A DNA stretch of 64,000 bases from CAYOSF01 sp964406605 (lineage in GTDB: Bacteria > Chloroflexota > Dehalococcoidia > DSTF01 > RBG-16-68-14). Shown here one piece after another: positions 24,363 to 33,655 of this stretch. A model generated the notes under the pieces. That model had not been told where the DNA came from, ran no database searches, and was given only the letters and a program-made list of their open reading frames with translations. Position 1 is the first letter of the stretch; every line of letters begins with the position of its first letter. A program made the position numbers and the translations under genes. The DNA lies in NCBI GenBank assembly GCA_964406605.1, contig CAYOSF010000004.1:62001-126000 (forward strand), in the 5' to 3' direction.

Positions 24363-24926
24363 CTACTCGGCCGTGGGGGGTGGGGCCTCCTCTCCCTCCG
24401 TGCAGGTGATCTCGCCGTCCTGGATCGCCGCGACGACGGGCTGAGGGTCGCCGATGGTGGCGTCCGCGAAGACGTCGATGGCGATGGCGAGGGGGCTCGA
24501 GCCGGCGGCGGCGCAGGTGAACTCCACCGTCGCTAGGACGGTATCGCCCTCGTTGCCGTAGGCGGTGGCGCCGGCGACCCGGACCGTGGTGTCATCGTAC
24601 GCGGGGTTGCAGACGCTGCCGGCGAACGGTGGACAGTCCACGATGGTGATCACAGCGGGGTCGTAGGTGATGTCGGCGGTCCAGGCGCCCAGCCCGGGCG
24701 CGGGAAAGCCGGTCACCTCCAGGTCCACCGAGCCGTCCTCGCCGACGGCCAGCGAAGCCGAGCCGACGGACAGTACCGGGGCGTCCGGGCCGGGAGTCGC
24801 GGCGGCGGCCTCGCCATCGGGGCTCGCCGTGCCGCCCGAGTCGGATTCTTCCTCGCCTCCGTTTCCGCAGGCCACCGCCAGCGCGAGCGCAAGCGACAGC
24901 AACAGGACCGTGAACAATCGCATCAT
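24363..24926 (-). CDS. Lipoprotein with cohesin-like domain
   Basis: 187 residues: signal peptide with lipobox ALAVAC then GNGGEEESDSGG, a short acidic linker, and a single beta-sandwich starting PVLSVGSASLAVGEDGSVDLEVTG and continuing GAWTADITYDPAVITIVDC to DTVLATVEFTCAAAGSSPLA. This is the layout of cohesin-family domains, which in other bacteria bind dockerins. Dockerin proteins encoded at 54021 and 56797 are possible partners. ATG 24926 (GGGAGAAG upstream) was chosen over longer extensions that run into the divergent promoter. Confidence 0.82.
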   Translation of the reverse strand: MMRLFTVLLLSLALALAVACGNGGEEESDSGGTASPDGEAAAATPGPDAPVLSVGSASLAVGEDGSVDLEVTGFPAPGLGAWTADITYDPAVITIVDCPPFAGSVCNPAYDDTTVRVAGATAYGNEGDTVLATVEFTCAAAGSSPLAIAIDVFADATIGDPQPVVAAIQDGEITCTEGEEAPPPTAE

Positions 24927-25037
24927 TGCGTCTTCTCCCTCAGTGCGGCGCTCAGCGGCCGCGGGCCGGCGGAGGGCCTCCCCGGCCTCCGAAGTCCATG
25001 CTGGGGCGAGTATAGCACCATGAGACATGATAGGGGG

Positions 25038-25066
25038 TTGACAGAGGCGAACGAACATTCTACTAT
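25038..25066 (+). promoter_or_regulatory. Sigma-70-type promoter for the DNA methyltransferase
   Basis: TTGACA (25038-25043), 17-base spacer, TACTAT (25061-25066). Transcription would begin near 25073, so start codons before that point (ATG 25020, ATG 25065) are unlikely. Confidence 0.7.
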
Positions 25067-25145
25067 GGCGCTTGATGACTGTCTTTGCCTTGGCATGGCC
25101 AAGTCGACGGCCTGTGTAGTAGTCCCCATGCAGAAAGGACGTTCT

Positions 25146-26045
25146 TTGCCATCCACCATTCGAATTGTGGGGCCTGACGGGCATGGCGTACCTGGTGGAG
25201 GGGGAGCTACGCATCATGACCTGCGCTTGGGTGACGCGCGCCAGCTTAGCTGGGTCCCAGATGGGTCGGTCCATTTGGTCTTGACCTCACCTCCCTACTG
25301 GACCCTGAAGAAGTACAACGACCATCCCGATCAGCTAGGCAATGTGACTGACTACGAGACTTTTCTCAACGAGCTTGACAAGGTATGGACGCACTGCTAT
25401 CGGGCCTTGGTGCCGGGCGGCCGACTGGTCTGCGTTGTTGGCGATGTGTGCTTGGCCAGACGAAGGAACGCCGGACGCCACATGGTGGTTCCGCTGCACG
25501 CAGACATATCAACACGATGCCGGCGGATAGGGTTCGACTACCTCACGCCGATCCTCTGGCACAAGATTGCCAATGCAAGCTATGAAGTGGAGAACGGTTC
25601 ATCCTTCTTAGGCAAGCCCTACGAGCCGAATGCGATAATCAAGAATGACATAGAGTACGTCCTAATGCTGCGAAAACCTGGAGGGTACCGGAAGCCTACG
25701 GAAGAACAGCGAGGTCGTTCGAAGCTGTCCAAGGACGAGCACCGGCGATGGTTCAGGCCAATCTGGGCTGACCTTCCGGGTGCTTCAACGCGGGATCACC
25801 CAGCTCCGTTCCCACTTGAACTGGCCTATCGGGCCATTAGGATGTTCTCTTTTGTCGGCGACACAGTGCTCGATCCCTTTGTCGGCACTGGCACCACGGT
25901 AGTGGCGGCCATACGCGCGGAGCGGAACTCCGTGGCGAGTGAGGTTGACCCCCAATACCTTCAAATGGCTGAGCGTGCCGCCAGGAAGGAGACTTCCCAG
26001 CAGCGCCTCTTCGGTCTTTCGGCAGTCATCGATCCGGATCTGTGA
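25146..26045 (+). CDS. Type II DNA methyltransferase (N4-cytosine or N6-adenine, beta class)
   Basis: About 299 residues. Motif IV LVLTSPPYWTLKKYND comes first and SAM motif I DPFVGTGTTVVAAI last, the order of beta-class enzymes. SPPY points to N4-cytosine methylation, though some N6-adenine enzymes share it. TTG 25146 has AAAGGA six bases upstream and lies downstream of the promoter; ATG 25128 is the alternative. The convergent gene at 26026-26970 overlaps its end by 20 bases and looks like the matching endonuclease. Base composition here is lower in GC than in neighbours, suggesting acquisition by transfer. Confidence 0.9.
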   Translation: MPSTIRIVGPDGHGVPGGGGATHHDLRLGDARQLSWVPDGSVHLVLTSPPYWTLKKYNDHPDQLGNVTDYETFLNELDKVWTHCYRALVPGGRLVCVVGDVCLARRRNAGRHMVVPLHADISTRCRRIGFDYLTPILWHKIANASYEVENGSSFLGKPYEPNAIIKNDIEYVLMLRKPGGYRKPTEEQRGRSKLSKDEHRRWFRPIWADLPGASTRDHPAPFPLELAYRAIRMFSFVGDTVLDPFVGTGTTVVAAIRAERNSVASEVDPQYLQMAERAARKETSQQRLFGLSAVIDPDL

Positions 26046-26970
26046 TTGCCGAAAAGCGAGACACGTAGAACTGGACCACGCGCCGCAAGAAAGTCTCATA
26101 GTGGTCCCGATCACCTGGCTGTGGAGCGGGTGGCGCCGTCCACAGCGTCACCCCACCCTGATTGTCGCAATCTACGACAAGAGAGGCGTACGCGTCGAAA
26201 CCCACCGTACCAACGGCGTCGCGAAGCGGAAGGCCTCGAAGATGCTGGATCATGCCCGCTGCGGCATCGGGCTGTCTATGGGGCGTGACAGTCAACGAGT
26301 GGCGATCACGCTGGCGCAGAGGTGAGACGAACGTCTCCGCAATGTTGACTACGGTGATGCCAGCGGCAATTGCGTTGGGATTGCCTTGGTGCACAATCTG
26401 ATGGGATGAACTCAGTTCGTCATAGACGCGCGGTTTCGATTTCGCGTGCTCTGTCATGACGGACTTGGCCTCGCAGGACACGAAGACCTCAGCCGGTGCA
26501 CTCTTGGCTATCGCTCCGCCGGGAGCTGGATGTGCTTTCGTATGGCCACCAGATTCCCGGGCGGCCGGCGAATCGTCACTCCGCGCCGAGACCGGGGGTT
26601 CGGCAGGTGGCCCAAGGACCAAGTCCAGCGTCTTGGTCTTGCTCGTGGACGGCGACGTGAACTTCTCATTGATGCCGTACACTACCAGTCCTTGTGCTGC
26701 CTGATTCCTGAGAAGCGGACACGCGTCGATGAGGTCTTCCAGTATGTAGGTGCAGAGGGCAATCGAGTGAGCGTCGCTTCGTGGGTGGTACCGGTAGACA
26801 TGGCCGAGGCCGTTGGTGTGGGAGTGGTGGCTCATCCAATCCGCGAACTTCTCGGGAGCTGGCATCAGCTTAGGATAGGACTGGTGCGATGGAGGAGGCA
26901 AGGCGCTGCCCTGTGCTGTCACTGGGGTGGACATTCCCCCGAACCGCATGGAGTGGGTATAGCCTTGCAT
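26026..26970 (-). CDS. Probable type II restriction endonuclease (PD-(D/E)xK type)
   Basis: About 314 residues with no strong family name. It contains TKTLDLVLG followed about 60 residues later by EVFVSCEAKSV, which matches the D...(D/E)xK metal site of restriction nucleases (aspartate of LDLV, then E-A-K). Location is the main support: it converges on the methyltransferase gene with a 20-base tail overlap, typical of compact restriction-modification pairs. The start is uncertain: ATG 26970 or ATG 26934. A C-terminal FETFLRRVVQF-like helix follows. If the methyltransferase is solitary, this would be an unrelated hypothetical. Confidence 0.65.
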   Translation of the reverse strand: MQGYTHSMRFGGMSTPVTAQGSALPPPSHQSYPKLMPAPEKFADWMSHHSHTNGLGHVYRYHPRSDAHSIALCTYILEDLIDACPLLRNQAAQGLVVYGINEKFTSPSTSKTKTLDLVLGPPAEPPVSARSDDSPAARESGGHTKAHPAPGGAIAKSAPAEVFVSCEAKSVMTEHAKSKPRVYDELSSSHQIVHQGNPNAIAAGITVVNIAETFVSPLRQRDRHSLTVTPHRQPDAAAGMIQHLRGLPLRDAVGTVGFDAYASLVVDCDNQGGVTLWTAPPAPQPGDRDHYETFLRRVVQFYVSRFSAITDPDR

Positions 26971-27065
26971 CACCTAGGGGATTCCCCGATTCCGCGCCTG
27001 TCATTCGGGCCGCATAATGGCGGGGTCGGACGCGGCCTCGGCCGCGTGCCGTGCGAATCAGGCAC

Positions 27066-27353
27066 ATGAAACAGTTCCTGGCAGTCATGCGATACGCGCT
27101 CGATCACCGGCCCGCGCTGCTGGTGACGATGCTGTTGCCGGTGCTGGTTACGATGCTGGTCGCGGTGGCCGCGCCCACGGTGCCCACGATGGTGGCGGCG
27201 TTCATCGCCGTGCCAGCGGCGATGGCGGCCTGGGGCGGCGGCATGCTGGCCGGCAAGCTCCACGAGCAGGAGTCGACGCCGTTGACGAGCGGTATGAGCG
27301 AGGAACCGCCGGCGGCGGACGAACCGGCCGAGCGGCGGAAGCGGGCCGCCTAG
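27066..27353 (+). CDS. Small two-helix membrane protein
   Basis: 95 residues with two hydrophobic segments (ALLVTMLLPVLVTMLVAVAA and MVAAFIAVPAAMAAWGGGML) and an acidic, Pro-rich cytoplasmic tail. No family recognised. Its stop codon overlaps the stop of the convergent PanE-like gene by four bases. A GTG at 27051 is an alternative start. Confidence 0.6.
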   Translation: MKQFLAVMRYALDHRPALLVTMLLPVLVTMLVAVAAPTVPTMVAAFIAVPAAMAAWGGGMLAGKLHEQESTPLTSGMSEEPPAADEPAERRKRAA

Positions 27354-28357
27354 CTCTCGGATCGGCCGCCGGCCGCAGCCTCCGATTCCTCCAGAGCGAT
27401 TTCCCTGCGGATCTCGTCCGGGTCCACGGTCCCGGGCGGCTTTTCTTCGTGCACGAGGCGGCTCGCGATCCGCTGCAGTGCGCTGTTCGCCGGTGTGGGC
27501 ACGCCGTGGAGGCGGCCGAGGAGAGCGATCTCGCCGTTGAGGAAGTCGACCTCGATGGAGCCGGCGCCGCGGGCGAGGCTTTGCCAGGAAGAGCCGCCGA
27601 GCCGCCGGCGGTTGCCGGCTCTATCCATGCGGAGCACGTTCCCGCGCCGCTCGCGCACCTCCTCCGCCGAGGCACAGTCGATGCCGGCGGCGCGATAGCA
27701 GGCGAGCGCCTCGTCGCGGAGACGGCGCACGATGTCGCCGATGTCGGCGCCGAGGCCGCAGGCCGCCTGAAGCGCGTTGCCGACGTTCATGAGCAGCTTG
27801 GCGTACTTCCAGCGCATGATGTTCTCGTAGACGTGTGAATCGAAGGTGGAGGCGTTCAGGTCGCCGGCGACGCGCGCGGCAAGCCGGTCGGCGCCATGCG
27901 GGAAGCATCCGATGTCGAGCATACCGGTGGTGGGCCAGGAGTTGGCCCGGACGACGCCGGGCTCCAGGTGGGTGGCGGGCAGCATGACGACGACGCCGTA
28001 GACGGACCGGAAGCGCCGGAGCGCGAGGCGCTCGTTCGCTACGCCGTTCTGGGCGCAGAAGACGGGAACCGCATCGCCCGCAGCGGCCCGGAGGTCGACG
28101 AGCGCTCGTTCGGTGTCCTGCCCCTTCATCGTGAGGAACACGACATCGTCGTCCCGGAAGTCGATCTCGGAAGGGTGGGCGACGACTGGTACTGGAAGGG
28201 CGACGGTCTCTTCCGGGGACTCGAGCGTTAGGCCCCGCTCTCGAATCGCGGCGAAATGTTCGCCCCGGGCGATGAGGACGGTATCGCGCTCGTGCTGGAA
28301 GAGCCGGCCACCGATGACGCCTCCGACGGCCCCGGCCCCGTAGATGACGTAGCGCAT
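27350..28357 (-). CDS. Ketopantoate reductase-family oxidoreductase
   Basis: 335 residues. The NADPH-binding GAGAVGGVIGGRL motif is at the N-terminus, with QNGVANE and the C-terminal helical domain segment ENIMRWKYAKLLMNVGNAL carrying the conserved lysine. Ketopantoate reductase makes pantoate for coenzyme A, but this family has many paralogues; no panB or panC is nearby and the sequence is divergent, so the substrate may be a different 2-oxo acid or alcohol. Confidence 0.85.
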   Translation of the reverse strand: MRYVIYGAGAVGGVIGGRLFQHERDTVLIARGEHFAAIRERGLTLESPEETVALPVPVVAHPSEIDFRDDDVVFLTMKGQDTERALVDLRAAAGDAVPVFCAQNGVANERLALRRFRSVYGVVVMLPATHLEPGVVRANSWPTTGMLDIGCFPHGADRLAARVAGDLNASTFDSHVYENIMRWKYAKLLMNVGNALQAACGLGADIGDIVRRLRDEALACYRAAGIDCASAEEVRERRGNVLRMDRAGNRRRLGGSSWQSLARGAGSIEVDFLNGEIALLGRLHGVPTPANSALQRIASRLVHEEKPPGTVDPDEIRREIALEESEAAAGGRSES

Positions 28358-28520
28358 GGTGCTCAGTCCCGGTCCTCCCGCCGCGCGGCGAACACCCTGC
28401 GGGACCTATCACCCCGCGCGGAGTCGCACTTGCACGGCCGACGGTGGTCGGCGTCGCTCATGGACGTACCATAGCATGAGCGAGGTGCCGGGGCGACGTG
28501 GGCCTGGTCGGCCGGGGCAC

Positions 28521-29504
28521 CTACTGGTTCGTGTACGTGTCCGTGGCGCCGCCTCCCGAAACGGTGAACTCGCCGCCGAGGTCCGGCTCCGCTTCGATCA
28601 CGACGGTGCCGTTCACAACGTGGTCCTGTCCCGGAACCGGGGTGGCATCCTTGCTGGATCCGAGGTTCGTCCAGTAGGTGGTCACTCCGTGGTCGTGCAG
28701 ACGCACCAGGGCGTCGGCCGTTGGGTGATCGTAGGTATTTGTGCCGGTGGAGATGATCGCGACCTTCGGCGTGATGCCGTCGAGCCAGCTAACGCTCGAG
28801 GAGTACTTGGAGCCGTGGTGGTTGACCTTGTAGACCTCGACGTCACCGACGTGGGGCGCGACCGTCCCCTCCACGAGCGGGTACGGCTCCACGCCTGTCA
28901 GGTCACCGGCGAGGACCTCATCGAACGAGCCGTACGTGAGCTTGAGCACCAGGCTGAGGGCGTTCTCATCATCCGTCTGGATGCCCGCGCCGTCCAGGTC
29001 GATCACGGTGATCGTCACGGGGTTGGCCGAGCCTGCATCCAGAGTGATCACCTGGCCCTTGGCCACGGTCTGCCGCTTCGTCCCGCACGTGTCCACGTAG
29101 GAATCGAAGGTCTTGCTCGCATAGGTTCCGCCCCGGTCGTAGCAGGCCACAGCCACCGTGATCCCTTCCGCGGCCATGTCGTCGAGGCAGCCGATGTGGT
29201 CGTCGTGGTAGTGGCTGGCGAAATGGTAATCAATCGAGGTTATGCCGAGGGCATCGAGGTAGGAGATGACCTGGGCACACCTCTGCCGCTGGCCGTCGTC
29301 TACCATGGCCAGCTCGCCGCCGGGCGACACGATCAGGATCGCGTCCCCCTGCCCCGTATCGATGTGGTGGATCTGGAGGGCCGGTGGGGGCGGCGTGTCG
29401 GACGGCGACACGGTCGCCTCCGGAGGTCCATTCTCCTCTCCGCCGCCGCAGGCTGTCGCCAGCAGCACGGAGAGCAGGATTAGCAGCGCTATCGATCGTC
29501 TCAC
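28521..29504 (-). CDS. Lipoprotein with ComEC-type metallo-beta-lactamase domain
   Basis: 327 residues. Lipobox LLATAC then GGGEENG, then a metallo-hydrolase domain: IDTGQGDAILIVSPGG, metal site SHYHDDHIG (HxHxDH), EVLAGDLTG and VNHHGSKYSSS, as in the C-terminal domain of ComEC. The GTG start at 29504 has AGGAGG six bases upstream. It directly follows comEC on the same strand (38 bases), so it looks like a duplicated, secreted version of the ComEC hydrolase half. ComEC's domain is thought to degrade the non-transported DNA strand; a nuclease role outside the membrane is plausible but unproven. Confidence 0.88.
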   Translation of the reverse strand: MRRSIALLILLSVLLATACGGGEENGPPEATVSPSDTPPPPALQIHHIDTGQGDAILIVSPGGELAMVDDGQRQRCAQVISYLDALGITSIDYHFASHYHDDHIGCLDDMAAEGITVAVACYDRGGTYASKTFDSYVDTCGTKRQTVAKGQVITLDAGSANPVTITVIDLDGAGIQTDDENALSLVLKLTYGSFDEVLAGDLTGVEPYPLVEGTVAPHVGDVEVYKVNHHGSKYSSSVSWLDGITPKVAIISTGTNTYDHPTADALVRLHDHGVTTYWTNLGSSKDATPVPGQDHVVNGTVVIEAEPDLGGEFTVSGGGATDTYTNQ

Positions 29505-29542
29505 TTGTATCCTCCTCAATCCGGCATGTCCCCGCGTTGTTC

Positions 29543-31945
29543 TCACGGCGGGCGCCATGCGTACTCGGGCTGGACACGGAGTCGCTCACCGTCGGTGGAG
29601 AGCCGGACCGTGCCGTGTTGGTCGGTACGAAAGAGCAGCGAGCCGCCCAGCCGGTCGAGGACGGCGCGCGCGGGGTGGCCGAAGGTGTTCTCCTCGCCGA
29701 CCGAGACGACGGCGACGGCCGGCTGCACCGCCCGGACGAACGCGGCGCCCGTCGAGGTGCGTGAGCCGTGGTGGGGCACCTTGAGCACCGACGCGCGCAG
29801 GTCGGCCTTGGAATCGAGCAACGCTTCCTCGCTGAGGGCCTCGATGTCACCGGCCAGGAGGAAGCTGACCTGCCGCCAGGTCAGCTTGAGCACGAGCGAG
29901 GCGTCGTTGGGCTCGCCTCCGGCGAGCATCTCTTCGTCCGGCGCGAGGACCCGCAGCGTCGCACCGTCGTCCAGGTCTACCCGGTCGCCGACCCGCGCCT
30001 CGTGGTACGGAATGTCCTCCAGCCGGATCAGCTCGCGCCATTCCTCGTAGGCGGCGGTATCCGCCTCGCGCGGCGTGGCGAGCACCTGCTTTACGTCGTA
30101 GCGTTCCAGCACATCGATGAGGCCGGCCAGATGATCGTCCTCCGGGTGGGTGAGCGCCACGAGGTCGAGGGTGTGCTCCCAGAAGGGGAGCTCCCGTCCC
30201 AATGCCTCGGTGACGGCCTGGCCGCTGGCCCCGCCATCGATGAGGAGATTGCGGCCGTCCGGGGTCTCCACCAGGATGGCGTCGCCCTGGCCGACGTCCA
30301 GGACGTTGACGGTGAGCCGCCCGCCGCTCCCGCCCAGCGCGGCCCACCAGGAGAGGGCGGCGAAGAGGGCGAAGCCGGCCCCGAGCAGCCAGACCGGCCG
30401 CAAGCCGAACCCGCCGGTGACTGTCCGCTCGGGCGTGGAGGCCGTCGCCGGATCGAATCGCGGCCGGCTCAGCCACCAGGCGAAGACGGCGAGCGCGAGG
30501 TAGGCCGCGGCGGCGTGCCCGGCGCCGAAGCCGGAGACGTGGAACGAGGCGAGCGGGATGGCCGCGAAGAAACGGGCGATTTCGATCATGTAGGTGAGGG
30601 CGGCCCACGAGAACCAGGCCGTGGCGTGGCCGAGCGGCTCCCAGAGGACGCCGGCCGCCGCCGTGAGGGCCGAGCTGCCGAGGATGATCGGGAAGGCGGG
30701 TACCAGCAGCAGGTTCGAGACCAGCGCCACGGCGGAGACCCGGCCGAAGTTGAGCGCGATGAGGGGCAGTGTGGCCATCACGGCGCCCGCGGTCATCACC
30801 ATGCCCTCCAAGATGCCTCCCGCCAAGCCGCCTTCGGTCGTCCCAACGTCCCAAGAGCGGAGGAGGTCGGCGGCGCGCTCCTGGAGCATGGGCGTGAGAT
30901 AGACGAGGCCGAGGATGGCGGCGAAGCTGAGCTGAAAGGAGACGTCCTCGATCACGAACGGATGCCAGCCGGTCATGATCGCCGCCGCCAGCGTGATGGA
31001 GGTGAGAGCGCTGCCCGGCCGGCCGACGAGGGTGGCCAGGACGAAGAGGCTGCCCATGATCGCCGCCCGTACTACTGTCGGTGACGCGCCGGTGAGTGCG
31101 GTGTAGCCGGCGATGGCGACGAGGGCCACCAGGGCAGCCTGTCGCCGGCCGATGAGCCAGGCCAGCCCGCTCATGATGAGCGCGGCCACCAGGCTGACGT
31201 TGTGACCGGAGATCGCGATCAGGTGCGAGGTGCCGGTCGCGTTCAGGTCGTCCGTCAGGTCCGTCGGGATGGCGGAGCGCTGACCGAGGAAGATGCCCTG
31301 GGCGAGGGCGGCCTGCGGCTCGGGCAGGGCTCGCGCGAGGGCGTCGCCCAGGCGGTTGCGCACGGAGTGGAGCGCGGCCAGGGCGGGGTTGCCCTCGCCG
31401 GTGGCGATGGTGCGCACTTCCTCCGGGAAGTCGATCACGGAGGCGACGCCCCGGCGCGCGAGGTAGTCGCGGTAATCGAAGTCAGGAAGGATGGGCGGCG
31501 TCTCCAACTCGCCCGTCACTTCAAGCAGCTCGCCGTAGTGGTGCTGGGGGAAGAGGCCGCAGCGCAACAGCACGCCGCCCGAGGTGGACCGCCACCGTCC
31601 GCCGTCGAGCACCTCGCGCACCGAGAGGCGGACGCGCTGCAACCGGCCGCGCACGTCCGGCTCGTCGCTGACCAGGGCGCGGAAGGTGACGGCGGCGCCG
31701 TCGTTGTGGAGGGCGATGCCGGCGGGCTGATTGGGCGGTCGCTGATCGACGTATCGGAGACCGCCGGCCAGGAAGAGTCCGGCCGAGAGCAGGCCGATGA
31801 CGGCCAATCGAGGCTGTCGCTCGAGTGCCGCGGCCACGAGCCCCGCGGCGCCGATCGCGGCGACACCGGGCCACCAGACGGCGCCGCCAACGGCGCCCGC
31901 GACGACGCCGAGCAGCCACGCACCTGCCAGGTAGACGAGAGTCAC
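29543..31945 (-). CDS. comEC: ComEC/Rec2 DNA-uptake channel with hydrolase domain
   Basis: Inner-membrane channel of natural transformation, 800 residues, complete. N-terminal DUF4131 region (helices, then VRLSVREVLDGGRW and an OB-like part), the Competence domain (ATGTSHLIAISGHNVSLVAALI with the typical SGxHxS core), many membrane helices, and a C-terminal metallo-hydrolase domain (NVLDVGQGDAILVETPDGRN, LTHPEDDHLAGLI, LKVPHHGSRTST). The start overlaps the comEA stop by four bases, so the two are coupled. The hydrolase motif LTHPEDDH (HxxxDDH) is a variant of HxHxDH, as is common in ComEC. Confidence 0.95.
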   Translation of the reverse strand: MTLVYLAGAWLLGVVAGAVGGAVWWPGVAAIGAAGLVAAALERQPRLAVIGLLSAGLFLAGGLRYVDQRPPNQPAGIALHNDGAAVTFRALVSDEPDVRGRLQRVRLSVREVLDGGRWRSTSGGVLLRCGLFPQHHYGELLEVTGELETPPILPDFDYRDYLARRGVASVIDFPEEVRTIATGEGNPALAALHSVRNRLGDALARALPEPQAALAQGIFLGQRSAIPTDLTDDLNATGTSHLIAISGHNVSLVAALIMSGLAWLIGRRQAALVALVAIAGYTALTGASPTVVRAAIMGSLFVLATLVGRPGSALTSITLAAAIMTGWHPFVIEDVSFQLSFAAILGLVYLTPMLQERAADLLRSWDVGTTEGGLAGGILEGMVMTAGAVMATLPLIALNFGRVSAVALVSNLLLVPAFPIILGSSALTAAAGVLWEPLGHATAWFSWAALTYMIEIARFFAAIPLASFHVSGFGAGHAAAAYLALAVFAWWLSRPRFDPATASTPERTVTGGFGLRPVWLLGAGFALFAALSWWAALGGSGGRLTVNVLDVGQGDAILVETPDGRNLLIDGGASGQAVTEALGRELPFWEHTLDLVALTHPEDDHLAGLIDVLERYDVKQVLATPREADTAAYEEWRELIRLEDIPYHEARVGDRVDLDDGATLRVLAPDEEMLAGGEPNDASLVLKLTWRQVSFLLAGDIEALSEEALLDSKADLRASVLKVPHHGSRTSTGAAFVRAVQPAVAVVSVGEENTFGHPARAVLDRLGGSLLFRTDQHGTVRLSTDGERLRVQPEYAWRPP

Positions 31946-32535
31946 GGGCCCACGGTGATCAGGTCCACGATCTTGTCGAACGTGCCCTGAGGAATGACAC
32001 GGCGCTCCACCAGCTCCTCGGCGGTCTGGAAGGGGCCGTCCCAGGTGCGGCTCTCGACGATGCGCTGGCTGTAGACCTCGCCGATGCCGGGAAGCTCATC
32101 GAGCTCGGCCGCGGTAGCGGTGTTGATATTGACGATCTCCCTGGCGGCGCCCGCCACGTCCGACGCAGTCCCCGAGGCCAGGACGGGCGCGGGCTCACCC
32201 AGGCGCGGCACGACGATGTGGTGCTCGTCGTGGAGACGCAGCGACAGGTTGATCGCCTCCAGGTTCGCGTCGGCCGCAGGGCCGCCGGCCTCGTACAGGG
32301 CATCGATCACGCGGTCGCCGTCCGCCATCTCGTAGACGCCGGGCTGGGCGACGGCGCCGGTGATGTAGACCTCCATCGGGCCTTCGTCGGTGGGCGTCGT
32401 TTGGCCGAAGGTGACCTCGATCGGCTGCTCGTCGCGCTCGCGAGAGACGATGACGACGATAGCAGCGACCAGCGCCGCCGCCAGTGCGACGACGGCGATT
32501 CTCAGATAGCGGCTGTCCCCTGTCGCCACGGGCAC
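31942..32535 (-). CDS. comEA: ComEA-like DNA receptor (SLBB plus helix-hairpin-helix)
   Basis: 197 residues. One transmembrane helix at the N-terminus (IAVVALAAALVAAIVVIV), an SLBB domain (VYITGAVAQPGVYEMADGDR to HIVVPRLG), then the DNA-binding HhH motif (VNINTATAAELDELPGIGEV). It binds incoming double-stranded DNA and passes it to ComEC. First gene of a comEA-comEC-lipoprotein operon; a promoter lies at 32613-32642. Confidence 0.95.
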   Translation of the reverse strand: MPVATGDSRYLRIAVVALAAALVAAIVVIVSRERDEQPIEVTFGQTTPTDEGPMEVYITGAVAQPGVYEMADGDRVIDALYEAGGPAADANLEAINLSLRLHDEHHIVVPRLGEPAPVLASGTASDVAGAAREIVNINTATAAELDELPGIGEVYSQRIVESRTWDGPFQTAEELVERRVIPQGTFDKIVDLITVGP

Positions 32536-32612
32536 TCCCTGCCTCGCTGCCTGTCAGTTGGGGTGGATCGGACGCCAGACGGATGTCCTTGCCACCACGC
32601 TCATGCGCGAAC

Positions 32613-32642
32613 ACTTAAGCCGAAACGGGAGCGCTGTGTCAA
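32613..32642 (-). promoter_or_regulatory. Candidate promoter for the comEA operon
   Basis: On the minus strand TTGACA (32637-32642), 18-base spacer, TTAAGT (32613-32618), about 80 bases before the comEA start. Confidence 0.5.
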
Positions 32643-32824
32643 GGGTAGGAGGATGGGGGCGCGGCGTGACGCTGGTGAACCCGCGTGGGGGCGCGCGTGG
32701 CAGTTTCGCTGTGTGAGCAAGAGCAGGAGGCCGGCTGAAGCACAGTGGCGAGGCTCGGAGTGCTGCGCCGTGGCGGACAGGCTGTGTCGTTTGTCTGACA
32801 GGCGAAAGGCAGCAGGGAGTGCGG

Positions 32825-33655
32825 CTAGAGCCTAGATGCCTTTCGGCGGACTGCTATCTTCACCATGGACGCAAGTCTCTCGCGGTGGTCATCGTCTTCC
32901 CACGAGGCTCCGTCGTTCTCGTAGCAGGCCCACGTTTGCCCCGAGATGTCAGAAGGCGGCCGCGGTCTTTGGCTGTGGCGTATTGGGTGTACGCGGATGC
33001 CCCAGGTCAGTGCTACGCCCATTTCGATCATGACATTGGGATTGAGATCCGATGTTTCGAAAACCGCGATGTCAGACGCAATGATGGATCGGGCTATCTG
33101 GTTGAATAGGTGTTCACCGTAGCCCGCCCGCAGTGGAACGAAGTCGAGGGATAGGCTGGTGCCAAGATCCGTGTTGGCCGCCTCAAGCGCTTCCGTGAAT
33201 AGGCCCTCAAGGTTGCTAGCCAGACTCCCGGCATCGTAGAACTGGCTTTCGAACTGGTGCCCGAATACGACGATCAGCCTTCCGGATCTCCGTTCGCGAT
33301 CTATGTATTCCCAGTCATCATCAACGAAACCATAAGGAGAGCCGACCGGCCATGGAGAAGGGCGAACGTGCGACTCTTCAACTCCCTGCTCCATCGATTG
33401 TGCGGCTGCCTCGGCACGCTCCAACTCATAGCGTCCAGCCGCCGTAATCCAGAGACTGTTGAAATCGAAGGGCCGGTTGCCCAGCGTCCTCACAGCTTCA
33501 ACGTAACCGCTGTCCTCCAGCATTTGGACGGCGTCGTTTACGCGTCCAGGGTCAAGCTTCGTGGTTTCGGCAAGCTTGCTGTTGTGGACCGGACTGTCGC
33601 GCTCGAACTGCGCGAGTGCCCGCAAGATCGTAGCCATGTCTTGTTGGATAGTCAT
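32825..33655 (-). CDS. Winged-helix protein with C-terminal TIR/deoxyribosyltransferase-like nucleotide domain
   Basis: 276 residues. The N-terminal third (ILRALAQFERDSPVHNSKLA, then GRVNDAVQMLEDSGYVEAVR) reads as a winged helix. The C-terminal half (SGRLIVVFGHQFESQFYDA to RSIIASDIAVFETSDLNPNV, then MIEMGVALTWGIRV) matches the pattern (A/S)DIxVxDxxxxNPNVxxExGxA of deoxyribosyltransferase-like and TIR-like effector domains, where the glutamate is catalytic in NAD or nucleoside cleavage. Such domains occur in anti-phage effectors. Function here is inference. ATG 33655 is chosen because the winged-helix start fits; a GTG at 33691 is possible. It is the last gene of a minus-strand accessory run. 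Confidence 0.65.
   Translation of the reverse strand: MTIQQDMATILRALAQFERDSPVHNSKLAETTKLDPGRVNDAVQMLEDSGYVEAVRTLGNRPFDFNSLWITAAGRYELERAEAAAQSMEQGVEESHVRPSPWPVGSPYGFVDDDWEYIDRERRSGRLIVVFGHQFESQFYDAGSLASNLEGLFTEALEAANTDLGTSLSLDFVPLRAGYGEHLFNQIARSIIASDIAVFETSDLNPNVMIEMGVALTWGIRVHPIRHSQRPRPPSDISGQTWACYENDGASWEDDDHRERLASMVKIAVRRKASRL

Noticed and set aside
29768..31084. Plus-strand 438-codon open frame
   Set aside because: Antisense to comEC; low-complexity translation.
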